64,000 nt of DNA, from positions 27,546 to 91,545 of the forward strand of contig JYPD01000011.1 of the NCBI GenBank assembly GCA_001567305.1. Direction: 5' to 3'. Under the pieces are notes generated by a model. The model was given only the letters and a program-made list of their open reading frames with translations, was not told where the DNA came from and searched no databases. The number at the start of each line of letters is the position of its first letter. Position 1 is the first letter of the stretch. Origin of the DNA: a candidate division WS6 bacterium OLB21 (GTDB lineage Bacteria; Patescibacteriota; Dojkabacteria; B142; OLB20). Below are positions 55,944 to 64,000 of the stretch, piece after piece. Made by a program: the position numbers and the translations under genes.

Positions 55944-56957
55944 ATGAAGCAATTCTATGTGACCGATTTAAAGCATGGTCTGCAGTTAAACAATGAAACA
56001 TTTGCTATAAAAGATGCGACCAGACAAACTACTAAAGCAGGTAAACCGTTTTTTAGATTAACCCTGCAAGACAAGACTGGTTCAATTGGTGCCCAAATAT
56101 GGTCAGACAGCTTTGCTTCTGTAGACACAAAAACGATCTCCTCTGGAAGAGTCGTTATGATAGATGCCATGGTAGAAGACTATAAAGGCACTCTGCAATT
56201 GAATATCTCAAAATTATCAGCTGTAGATGAAACTGCCTTAGAAGAATTTGTCGAGGCTAGTGACTTTGATCTAGATGATCTTTGGAAGCAACTTCGAGAA
56301 CATATTGATTCAATCCAAAAACCAAACATCAAAAAGTTTTTAGAAAAGTTCTTTGGTGACCAAGACTTTTGTGTCAGGTTTAAAACAGCTCCTGCTGCAG
56401 AAGAGATTCATCATTCATTTCGGGGCGGTTTACTAGAACATGTTCTTGAGATGCTTGCCATAATTGATTCATTTAAAAAGTTCTATCCTGAAGCTGATTA
56501 CGATATTGCTAAGGCTGGTGCAATTTTGCACGATGTCGGAAAACTCGAGGAAATGAAAGTAGAAGGAACTGTTGTTCAAAGAACCAAGGCCGGAAGTCTG
56601 CTTGGCCATATTCCACTAGGCTTTGAGATGGTCTCAAGATATGCAGATAATGTTCTCAGTCTAGAAGAAGCGTTAAATATCAAACACATAATACTTTCTC
56701 ATCATGGTCAGTTAGAGTATGGAAGTCCGGTTAAGCCTGCAACAATAGAAGCAATAATGGTTAGCGAGGCAGACGATACATCATCAAAGGTGCGCATCTT
56801 TCAAAAGGTACTTAGAAGAGCAAGCAGTGCTGACGGTGAATTTACTGAATATGATCGTATTCTTGGGACAAAAGTCTATAAAAATACAACATTAAAGTCA
56901 GAAGCAACTAGTTTAGATGACTCAGAATTAGCGCATGAACAATCTTCCTTTGCATAA
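55944..56957 (+). CDS. yhaM: YhaM-type 3'-5' exoribonuclease (OB-fold + HD domain)
   Basis: 337 residues. The N-terminal OB-fold (~1-95, TKAGKPFFRLTLQDKTGSIG) binds single-stranded nucleic acid. The HD domain (~150-300) has HHSFRGGLLEHVLEML, GAILHDVGKLEEM, GHIPLG and IILSHHGQLEYGSP. This is the domain order of YhaM/CBF1 exonucleases. Its 3' end overlaps the next HD-domain gene by 23 bases. Confidence 0.9.
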   Translation: MKQFYVTDLKHGLQLNNETFAIKDATRQTTKAGKPFFRLTLQDKTGSIGAQIWSDSFASVDTKTISSGRVVMIDAMVEDYKGTLQLNISKLSAVDETALEEFVEASDFDLDDLWKQLREHIDSIQKPNIKKFLEKFFGDQDFCVRFKTAPAAEEIHHSFRGGLLEHVLEMLAIIDSFKKFYPEADYDIAKAGAILHDVGKLEEMKVEGTVVQRTKAGSLLGHIPLGFEMVSRYADNVLSLEEALNIKHIILSHHGQLEYGSPVKPATIEAIMVSEADDTSSKVRIFQKVLRRASSADGEFTEYDRILGTKVYKNTTLKSEATSLDDSELAHEQSSFA

Positions 56958-57585
56958 ACTCTCACTTATCGAGCTAGAAGAATTATTCTCAGAAGTTTTT
57001 GATAACTACCTTGATTACGAGATTGTTAAGAAGGCTTATGATTTTGCTAAAAAGGCTCACGCTGGTCAGTTGAGAGACGAAGGCAGGGAATACATAGTTC
57101 ATCCCTTAAGAATGATAATCACTATGTTTCGTGATTACCAAGTTGATGATAGAAATATGCTGGTTGCAGCTCTATTGCATGATGTGATAGAAGATACGAG
57201 CATTAGTGCCGAGCAAATCAGAGAGGAATTTGGCGAGAAAGCGTGTGATTATGTCTTAGCACTAACCAGACCAAGAGATGCAAACGAGAATCCCAACGAT
57301 AAATTTGCTGCAAAAAAAAGAAAGTTTGAATATTATATGCAAGCTCCGTTCAAAGTAAAGCAGATTAAACTGTTTGATCTAATCGACAATATGTTGGATT
57401 GGCAGTACTTCCCCAAGAACCATCCAACAACTGAAAAGTTCCCCAGGTGGCTGTTTGAATATAAACACTTTGTTGTCCCACTGGCAGAATCAGTAGGACC
57501 AAGGTATCTTGAGCCGATAAGCGAAGTTCTCAGCAAGATGAAGAAGATGGGATACGAGCCTAAAAACGGAAGCTACAAGGCTTAG
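56935..57585 (+). CDS. Small HD-domain (p)ppGpp hydrolase-like protein
   Basis: A 216-residue single HD domain of the RelA/SpoT (MESH1-like) hydrolase type: YDFAKKAHAGQLRDEGREYI, VHPLRMIITM, AALLHDVIEDT (metal-binding His-Asp and the ED pair). No synthetase or regulatory domain. It probably breaks down the alarmone (p)ppGpp or a similar nucleotide. It is translationally coupled to the exoribonuclease gene. Confidence 0.8.
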   Translation: MNNLPLHKLSLIELEELFSEVFDNYLDYEIVKKAYDFAKKAHAGQLRDEGREYIVHPLRMIITMFRDYQVDDRNMLVAALLHDVIEDTSISAEQIREEFGEKACDYVLALTRPRDANENPNDKFAAKKRKFEYYMQAPFKVKQIKLFDLIDNMLDWQYFPKNHPTTEKFPRWLFEYKHFVVPLAESVGPRYLEPISEVLSKMKKMGYEPKNGSYKA

Positions 57586-57595
57586 TTTATTAATC

Positions 57596-59256
57596 TTATG
57601 AATAGCTGATTATAGGTAGTATCATCGGCTCTCTTTCTGTTTCATCATAAAGGAGCTTTCTGACAGTGCGCGAAATTCGCTCGCGAATTTCGCGATCATT
57701 CTTATAATCCTTTATCTCGTTTTCCATGATGCCCTGAACAAGGGATTTTGCTCTGTTGATAAGTTCTCCGTGAGTTTTGACGAACACAAATCCTCTGGAT
57801 ACAATTTGCAGGTCTTTTACTCTATGTTTATCTGCATCTAGAGATAGGGCAATAACCACAACTCCATAATTTGCCAATTGTTCTCTGTCGCTAAGGATTA
57901 TATCGCCGATATCACCAACCCCTGAGCCAGATATCAAGATAGGGTTAGATTTAACTTGTGTTGTCATCTTCCAGCCTGATTCGTCTAGTTCGATAATAAA
58001 TCCTCTCCTTGGGATTATCGTATTCTTTTTCTCCATCCCTACACTCATGGCTGTTAGAGCATGTTTATGAAGAAATGATGGATATCCATGAATAGGTATA
58101 AAGAACTTAGGTTTAACCAGATTGATCATCAGTTTTTGATCCTCTTGATAGCCATGTCCGCTTGAATGAAGATCCATTATTTCGGCTTTATGAAGGACAT
58201 TCGCGCCTTTCTGCGAAAGATCGTCAATCAATCCTTGAACAGTCATGTCGTTGCCAGGAATAATTGAGGCTGACAAGATTACGGTATCTCCTTGTTTAAT
58301 CGAAAAATCTTTATGCTCGCCTCTGGCCATTCTAGCTAAGGCTGCAAAGTGTTCGCCCTGAGCTCCCGTAGCGAGGATCATTACTTTTTCGTCGGGAATT
58401 GACTTAAGGTTCTTGGGTGATATAAACAAGTCGTCTTTAACATTGATATAACCTAGCTTTCTAGCTATTGTAATTATGTTTTCCATGCTGCGTCCGGCAA
58501 TCGCCACTTTTCTGCCTTCGTCGTTTGCAATCTTAATTAACTGATAGATTCTGGTCAGCAAAGATGAAAATGTCGCGACAATAACTCTGCCGTCTGCGTT
58601 TTCGACTATTCCTTTAAGAGTATCGTAGATCACCTTTTCTGATTTTGAATGCCCTGATTTAAAAGCATTGGTAGAATCTGATAGCAGTGCAAGTACACCT
58701 TCTGATCCGGTTCTGGCAATTTTGTCATACTCAGTAACAGGTTCGTTCATAGGTGAATTATCGAATTTGAAGTCTCCTGAATGGACTATTGTTCCGGCAG
58801 GTGTCTTGATTACTACCCCCATAGATTCTGGGATCGAATGTGTTACACCAAAGAACGAGATTTCAAAGCTTCCAGAGGCGAGTTTTGATTCTTTGGTTAC
58901 TACTCTGATTTTAACTTTATCCATCAATTTGTGCTCTTCTAGTTTTTGCCTTATCACTTCTAAAGAAAAGCGTGATGCAAATATTTCTGGAAAGCCCAGA
59001 TCTTTAATAACATATGGTAATCCTCCAATATGATCTAGATGTGCATGTGTGATGATAATTCCTTGTATCTTTTTTTGTTCCTTTTTAGATAGTCAATATT
59101 TGGAATGACATAATCTACTCCGTATTGATCAGACAGGGGGAAGCCAAGTCCGATATCAATAACTGTGATCTCGTCGTTGTACTCAATTGCTGTACAGTTT
59201 ATTCCGATTTCTTCAACTCCTCCTAAAGGTATGATCTTAATTTTTGATTTCGACAT
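57596..59256 (-). CDS. rnj: Ribonuclease J (frameshifted)
   Basis: From ATG 59256 (MSKSKIKIIPLGGVEEIG) the metallo-beta-lactamase/beta-CASP exo- and endonuclease continues to a break in T7 at 59070-59076 (plus strand). With one more base the catalytic HAHLDHIGG motif is restored (IQGIIITHAHLDHIGGLPY). Then FGVTHSIPESMGV, VHSGDFKFD, DSTNAFKSGHS, the beta-CASP region with ATGAQGEHFAAL, and LHSSGHGYQEDQ plus PIHGYPSF. The total is ~554 residues. It is a main mRNA-decay and rRNA-maturation enzyme in bacteria without RNase E. Confidence 0.95.
57669..57694. repeat. 12-bp inverted repeat inside the RNase J gene
   Basis: Arms CGCGAAATTCGC (57669-57680) and GCGAATTTCGCG (57683-57694), perfectly complementary, with only TC between. 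It lies within the last ~100 bases of the RNase J coding sequence, in the segment encoding DREIRERISRTV. Confidence 0.6.
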
Positions 59257-59329
59257 ATATGTTTGTTGACTGAATATTGTGTTAAATTGTCGACTTATTA
59301 TAATACATTTAAGCAATTAAACTAAGGGA

Positions 59330-59986
59330 GTGGCACTTCTGCAATCCATACTTCAAAATAAACGAGTTTTAATATCTTTAGGCTTATTGCTTGCGGTCTA
59401 TTTGCTTCTGTTATTCATCTTCCGTGAGTATGGAATTTCGCGAGAACAAATTAATTCCTTTCTTGCGCCATTAGGTTATTGGGGTTTGCTGGCTGCGTTT
59501 CTCATACAGATATTAACTTCGATGACTCCTTTGCCCGACGCACCTCTAGCTTTTGCGACTATGATTCTTTACGGACCTTATATCGGATCTATCACAATCT
59601 TTGTTGCAATGTTAATTGCGACCGCAATCAATTATATGATCGCGCATAAGCTAGGAAAAAAGTATATCCTTAGACGATTTCCACAGACAGCAGGTTATCT
59701 AAACAACTATGGACAAAACGCATCAGTAGAATCACTTGTTTTGCTTCGCTTTTTCTCGTTTCTGACATTTGATATTGTCTCCTATATTGCCGCTCTTTCT
59801 GGGGTGAGCTTCTCGAAATTCATGTTTAGCTCCGTTATTGGTCTGATCCCGTTAGTTATTTCTCACGCTCTAGTTTCACAGGGGCTTTTTGCAAGTAGCC
59901 CCTTGGAGCTTCTTGTACTTTGGAGCATTCCAGCCTTGATTTTACTCAGTGCATCTGTGGCCAGAAGAATTCTGCAAGGCAGATAG
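59330..59986 (+). CDS. DedA/TVP38-family (VTT domain) membrane protein
   Basis: 218 residues, about five helices. The VTT-domain signature includes FLIQILTSMTPLPDAPLAFA, LYGPYIGSITIFVAMLIATA (glycine-rich) and YMIAHKLGKKYIL, and later LRFFSFLTFDIVSYIAALSG. DedA-like proteins take part in undecaprenyl-phosphate or phospholipid flipping, consistent with wall synthesis needs. GTG start at 59330 with a purine-rich run directly before it. Confidence 0.85.
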   Translation: MALLQSILQNKRVLISLGLLLAVYLLLLFIFREYGISREQINSFLAPLGYWGLLAAFLIQILTSMTPLPDAPLAFATMILYGPYIGSITIFVAMLIATAINYMIAHKLGKKYILRRFPQTAGYLNNYGQNASVESLVLLRFFSFLTFDIVSYIAALSGVSFSKFMFSSVIGLIPLVISHALVSQGLFASSPLELLVLWSIPALILLSASVARRILQGR

Positions 59987-60062
59987 AACTAGACAATAGT
60001 TTTCCCATATGACTATAATAGAGTTACTGTTCCAGTAATAGATTTTTTTTTAATATTCGCTC

Positions 60063-60525
60063 ATGTTCGGAGATTTAAATCGTGCAGAAATAATTGGAAA
60101 CATTACCAATGATTTACAGGTAAAATACACTGGTAACGGCAATGCAGTCTGTTCCTTTAGCGTGGCGACAAATCGTAGTTATAGAGTCGATGATACCTGG
60201 AAAGACGAAACGACCTTCCATAACCTAGTAGTTTGGGGTAATCAGGCAGAACAACTTGCACAGAGAGCTCGCAAAGGAACACGCATATTTGCCAGCGGAC
60301 GCCTGCAAACCAGAAACTGGGAAGATGCTGAAGGCAAAAAAAAATTATCGGACAGAAATTGTTACGGATAATGTCATATTGCTAGATCGATACGAAAGAG
60401 GCAAGTCAGAAACCCTGTCTTCAAGCTCATCCCATGAATCAGGTGAAAGTCCAAAAGCTTCACCTATCAAAAAGAAGGATTCTAAACCCGAAGCAGTTAT
60501 TGATCCGGACGATTTGCCATTTTAG
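60063..60525 (+). CDS. ssb: Single-stranded DNA-binding protein (frameshifted)
   Basis: The N-terminal OB-fold starts MFGDLNRAEIIGNITNDLQV, with TFHNLVVWGNQAEQLAQ and IFASGRLQTRNWED. The frame breaks in A9 at 60337-60345; with eight As it reads GKKNYRTEIVTDNVILLDR and continues into a Ser-rich acidic tail ending DPDDLPF, the standard protein-interaction tip. The total is ~153 residues. Essential in replication, repair and recombination. Confidence 0.93.
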
Positions 60526-60543
60526 TTACCGAGTAAAATCGCT

Positions 60544-62256
60544 ATGAAGTATTCCCAACTATTCGGAAAACCGAAAAAAGACGCTAAAGCTTACGATACA
60601 AAGAACGCCACTTATCTAATCAAAGGCGGATTCGTCGATCAAACCATGTCTGGGGTGTATAAATATCTCCCGCTAGGCTTAAAGGTGCTCAATAAGATTG
60701 AACAAATTGTTCGCCAAGAAATGGATAAGATCTCACAAGAAATGCTTCTCAGTGCCTTATCTCCTCGTGAACTATGGGAAACAACAAATCGAGCCGAAAT
60801 TGATGTGCTTTTTAAAGTCAGAGGTGCCAATGAAGCGTCGCGAATGCAAAATGACAGTACATATATTCTTAATCCAACTCACGAAGATAATATTACTCCG
60901 CTTGTGCAAAGGTTTGCCAAGAGTTATAAAGAATTCCCAATTGCCTTGTATCAAATTCAGAACAAATTCAGAAACGAAGCAAGGGCAAAATCAGGGGTGC
61001 TTAGAGGTAGAGAATTCCGCATGAAGGATTTATATAGCTTTCATACAAACCTTGAAGACCTAATGGACTATTACGAAATAGCCAAGCAAGCCTATGTTAG
61101 AGTATTTGAAAGACTAGGAATAGGTGACTCTACAGTTATTGCTCTTGCTAGTGGAGGCGATTTCACTGAAAACTATTCTCACGAATTTCAAACCTTCTGT
61201 GATGCCGGCGAAGACACAATCTTTTTTGATGAGACAGAAAACATCTGGTACAACAGAGAGGTCACACCTGCAAAAGCACCAGCTTATAAATACGATACAG
61301 AAATGAAGCCTCGTAAGGATGTATTTGGCGAAAACATCGTAAGTGTAGAAAAGTTAGTTGAGTTTCTAAAAATCCCCATTGAAACAACTATTAAAACCCT
61401 GATCTACACATCTAAAGATCAAATCTATGCAGTAGCAGTTCGCGGTGATTACGAGGTAGATGAAGGAAAACTTAAAAAGGTGACAGGTAAGAAAGATCTG
61501 CAACTTGCAGATGCCAAAACAATAAAACAGATTACTGGCGCAGAAGTGGGCTATGCGGGTATTCTTGATTTACCAGAATCTGTAGAAGTGATCTGCGACG
61601 AAGCTCTATCTGACATGGTCAACTTCGAAGTTGGTGCCAACAAAACAAACTATCACACGGTTAACGCCAATTGGGGAAGGGATATCACAAAACCAAGTCA
61701 ATTCTTCGATATCAAAGTTGCCAAGGATACAGATCTCAATCCAAAAACAGGTAAACCTTACCAAATCAAGAAGGCAGCTGAGGTGGGGAATATCTTTCCT
61801 CTCGAAACAAAATTCTCAAAAGCCTTCAATTTTAAATATGTCACAGATAATGGTAAAGAAGAATTTGTCTATATGGGAAGCTATGGCATAGGTACAACCA
61901 GACTTGTAGGAGTTATTGCAGAAATTATGAGTGACGATAAGGGTCTTGTCTGGCCTAAACAGGTAGCACCGTATCAGGTGCATTTAATTTCACTTGGTAA
62001 GAAATCAGAAGAATCTTATCTGAAAGCAGAGGAACTATATCAAAACCTTAAAAGCAAGGGTATAGATATCCTTTGGGATGATAGAGAGGATGCCAGCGCT
62101 GGTGAAAAGTTTGCAGATGCAGATCTAATTGGTGTTCCGACTCGACTTGTCTTAAGTAAAAAAACTCTTGCAGAACAAAGCATTGAGCTAAAACTAAGAA
62201 CAGATAACGATTCAAAAATGGTTAAGTTAGATCAGATTCTCGAATTTGATTTTTAA
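60544..62256 (+). CDS. proS: Prolyl-tRNA synthetase
   Basis: 570 residues, the bacterial-type class II enzyme. Motif 1 region GVYKYLPLGLKVLNKIEQIV, motif 2 QNKFRNEARAKSGVLRGREF with the following MKDLYSFH, an inserted YbaK-like editing domain (~residues 235-390, including IKTLIYTSKDQIYAVAV), motif 3 GSYGIGTTRLVGVIAE, and a C-terminal anticodon-binding domain (YQVHLISLG, ILWDDREDASAGEKF). It charges tRNA-Pro. It overlaps the convergent gene by 4 bases. Confidence 0.97.
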   Translation: MKYSQLFGKPKKDAKAYDTKNATYLIKGGFVDQTMSGVYKYLPLGLKVLNKIEQIVRQEMDKISQEMLLSALSPRELWETTNRAEIDVLFKVRGANEASRMQNDSTYILNPTHEDNITPLVQRFAKSYKEFPIALYQIQNKFRNEARAKSGVLRGREFRMKDLYSFHTNLEDLMDYYEIAKQAYVRVFERLGIGDSTVIALASGGDFTENYSHEFQTFCDAGEDTIFFDETENIWYNREVTPAKAPAYKYDTEMKPRKDVFGENIVSVEKLVEFLKIPIETTIKTLIYTSKDQIYAVAVRGDYEVDEGKLKKVTGKKDLQLADAKTIKQITGAEVGYAGILDLPESVEVICDEALSDMVNFEVGANKTNYHTVNANWGRDITKPSQFFDIKVAKDTDLNPKTGKPYQIKKAAEVGNIFPLETKFSKAFNFKYVTDNGKEEFVYMGSYGIGTTRLVGVIAEIMSDDKGLVWPKQVAPYQVHLISLGKKSEESYLKAEELYQNLKSKGIDILWDDREDASAGEKFADADLIGVPTRLVLSKKTLAEQSIELKLRTDNDSKMVKLDQILEFDF

Positions 62257-62735
62257 TCTTCTTCCTGACCGTCACCTTCGTATCTTGAAGGATCACTGTC
62301 ATCAGCTTGATTTGGTGTGGACGGTAGGTTAGCCCCATTTCTCGGTGCAGTTTGTTGTCTAACCCTAGTGTCGTATAGTTCTTGTTCGGCTCTTTTAAGT
62401 TCTTCTGCATCTTCAATGTTTTTTTCCAGCTCAGGAGAGCCTACATCGAGCATGGTTCCAAAGAAGGAAAATTGCACACGGGGATCGTTTTCCCAGTCTT
62501 CTCGACCTGTTAGGGTTCTAAAGTAATCATCAATATCTGCCAGATCCTCTTTAGTAGGAGTATTGTTAAATCTGACATCATAACTATTTGTCTGTTGCGA
62601 GAGCGTAATTTTGTAACTTTCTTTTTCGATGACGATAACTTCTCTGGTTGCCAGAAGGTAGACAACGATAACAACAAACAATAGAAACACACCAATAATA
62701 AATATCCTTTTAAAGTTAATTGCGTTAATTTTCAT
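62253..62735 (-). CDS. Single-pass membrane protein with outer C-terminal domain
   Basis: 160 residues: N-terminal helix (IFIIGVFLLFVVIVVYLLA), then an acidic extracytoplasmic region and a low-complexity hydrophilic end (Asp, Ser, Pro, Glu). No family is recognised. It lies 17 bases downstream of the M23-type peptidase gene on the same strand and may be its partner. Confidence 0.6.
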   Translation of the reverse strand: MKINAINFKRIFIIGVFLLFVVIVVYLLATREVIVIEKESYKITLSQQTNSYDVRFNNTPTKEDLADIDDYFRTLTGREDWENDPRVQFSFFGTMLDVGSPELEKNIEDAEELKRAEQELYDTRVRQQTAPRNGANLPSTPNQADDSDPSRYEGDGQEED

Positions 62736-62752
62736 AAAGAATCATTAATAAA

Positions 62753-64000
62753 CTATTGTCCCATCTCTGCGCAGGACGAACCGAACAATTGACATATTAC
62801 TTCGTTAGGTACAGTCGGCTTCTTCGCTTTTCTGGAGAAATCGTTGTCGTTCAAAATACCACTTGCTCCGTAACAGTATCTTTTTCCATCGGCTGCAGTA
62901 GCTAGATTGCTCGATGCGTTCCAGCTATGGGCGAATGTACTAACATGAGATGATCCCGTTGCCGTAGACGGAGGTGCAGCTGCATTGCAGCCAAGCAACT
63001 GTCCATATAGTAAATAAGGATCGACATCCATCTCAACACCATTGTGTGTGTAGTTGGCTAGTATATGAATATGAGCATTATTAACCGAGTAAACTCCGCC
63101 TTTAAAGTTACCATCTTTATCGGATTTATTGACAGTAACATATCCGATCAATTGCCCGACATTTACTTCTTTACCTTCAGCAGCCTCTGGTAATCTTCTG
63201 TTAACTGCTAAATGCTGAATGTGGTACTTGATTCCAGACCTTCCCTGCAAAATTATGATATCGCCGTAACCACCATCGTACCTGCGAAGAATTCGGCCAG
63301 CCTCTGGTGCAACAACTCGAAGTTTGGCATCAGATAAATCTGGGTTAGGATCACTATCTGAATTAATTGGCCATGGATTTAAGTCTATCGGCAGTCCTCT
63401 GTTTTGGAAATGTGTAAACCATCCATAAGGACCCTGAAAACAAGAGTGTCCCGCTGGTGATGTCATAGGGCAGGTTGTGCCGGGTGCTCTTCCTGTAATA
63501 GGAGTTTCTATGTCAGTTCCCGGTTCTTCTTCAACTAAACATTCAATAACAGTAGCATCTGTCAAGTTGTCTCTAGCCCACTCACCAAGTTTGGCAACAT
63601 TTTCGCAATAGGCTTTACCGTTGCAGCTAGCACGGTTATAGTACCAGGCTCGACCTGCATATATCATATCGTTAGTCGTCCATTGTTCGGCAGGTATATA
63701 ATCAGGGTAAGGAACTCCGTCATAATTGCTTCTTTGCCACCTAGCAGCTTCGCCAAGATCTATTGCCGTGGCGCAGATCACATCACCAATTCTGTGGCGA
63801 CTGAAATTATTCTTATAGTAATCTCTAAGGGCAGGATCGGCAACATTGTCGTAATATGTTCCGCCAACTTGACCGGGTATTTCTTGACCTCTACTTCTAT
63901 CCACACCAAGAAAATCCATACACGCTTCAAGAAGTTCTCTTGTGTTATCACGATCACCGGGACGACTCCATAGGGGTCTGTTATCGACTATTCTTTTGAA
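62753..64000 (-). CDS. M23-type (lysostaphin-like) peptidase, 5' end outside window
   Basis: The minus-strand frame is open to base 64000, so the N-terminus lies outside; ~415 residues are seen. The C-terminal half resembles an M23/LytM domain: VVAPEAGRILRRYDGGYGDI, KYHIQHLAVN and VNNAHIHILAN with the paired His of the metal site, although the first HxxxD metal residues are not clear. The N-terminal visible part is rich in Trp, Tyr and Cys with Cys pairs likely in disulfides (RASCNGKAYCENV). It probably acts on peptidoglycan outside the cell. Confidence 0.7.
   Translation of the reverse strand, partial: FKRIVDNRPLWSRPGDRDNTRELLEACMDFLGVDRSRGQEIPGQVGGTYYDNVADPALRDYYKNNFSRHRIGDVICATAIDLGEAARWQRSNYDGVPYPDYIPAEQWTTNDMIYAGRAWYYNRASCNGKAYCENVAKLGEWARDNLTDATVIECLVEEEPGTDIETPITGRAPGTTCPMTSPAGHSCFQGPYGWFTHFQNRGLPIDLNPWPINSDSDPNPDLSDAKLRVVAPEAGRILRRYDGGYGDIIILQGRSGIKYHIQHLAVNRRLPEAAEGKEVNVGQLIGYVTVNKSDKDGNFKGGVYSVNNAHIHILANYTHNGVEMDVDPYLLYGQLLGCNAAAPPSTATGSSHVSTFAHSWNASSNLATAADGKRYCYGASGILNDNDFSRKAKKPTVPNEVICQLFGSSCAEMGQ

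Noticed and set aside
1..64000. Use of an alternative genetic code (UGA read as Gly, as in some Patescibacteria).
   Set aside because: Many intact genes end at UGA and none of the large intact frames contain internal UGA. The broken genes are repaired by single-base shifts, not by reading UGA.
1..64000. CRISPR arrays, transposases, integrases or phage genes.
   Set aside because: No regularly spaced repeats and no mobile-element proteins were seen. The accessory-looking genes show no insertion ends.

Overview
The window is AT-rich, densely packed bacterial DNA with about 62 protein genes, one tRNA gene, several promoters and some hairpins. The gene set points to a small-genome, single-membrane (monoderm-like) bacterium, most plausibly a member of the Candidate Phyla Radiation / Patescibacteria. 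Reasons: a LytR-CpsA-Psr wall ligase, a DUF916/WxL-like anchoring protein beside very large surface proteins, no lipopolysaccharide or outer-membrane genes, very tight gene packing, and many genes with no recognisable family. The exact lineage cannot be fixed from the sequence. UGA is used as an ordinary stop, so the UGA=Gly code of SR1/Gracilibacteria is excluded.

Layout. 1-2.7 kb: TPR protein, lysozyme-like membrane protein, DUF916-like surface protein. 2.7-12 kb: a promoter-led leader followed by a 419-residue surface protein and a 2501-residue multi-propeller surface protein that share one C-terminal module. 12-24 kb: RNA and DNA repair enzymes, an ATPase/winged-helix protein, a guanylate-kinase-like protein, a Nudix hydrolase, an EamA transporter, a riboflavin kinase-CoA-binding fusion, two large unknown genes, Gre-like factor, RNase H, LCP ligase and a HAD-like protein. 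24-32.4 kb: small unknown genes, a RibD-type reductase, a rhodanese and a six-gene minus-strand operon of hydrolases, an acetyltransferase and a kinase-like protein. 32.5-34.7 kb: a heliorhodopsin between a small membrane protein and a methyltransferase-like protein, then tRNA-Ser(GGA). 34.8-41.9 kb: TMEM43-like protein, membrane proteins, an RND-type transporter and a LexA-UmuD-UmuC SOS cassette. 41.9-45.8 kb: NAD(P)HX repair enzyme, BaiN-like flavoprotein, thymidine-kinase-like protein. 45.8-54.2 kb: an operon led by a secreted glycosidase-like protein carrying both cohesin-like and dockerin-like modules, followed by a membrane-anchored cohesin, then Tag glycosylase, phosphoesterase, M20 peptidase and UbiA. 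54.2-64 kb: response regulator, enolase, YhaM-type exonuclease, small (p)ppGpp-hydrolase-like HD protein, RNase J, DedA-like protein, SSB, ProRS and an M23-type peptidase running off the end.

The most interesting contents are (i) the heliorhodopsin with its key residues intact, (ii) the cohesin/dockerin pair, which could be a minimal cell-surface enzyme-docking system, (iii) the DUF916-like plus shared-module surface-protein locus with a structured leader RNA, and (iv) an SOS cassette whose UmuD has lost both catalytic residues.

Caution for all readers: about 21 single-base frame disruptions break some 17 otherwise normal genes, nearly all in homopolymer runs. I treat these as probable sequence errors and annotate the reconstructed genes across them, giving the position of each break.
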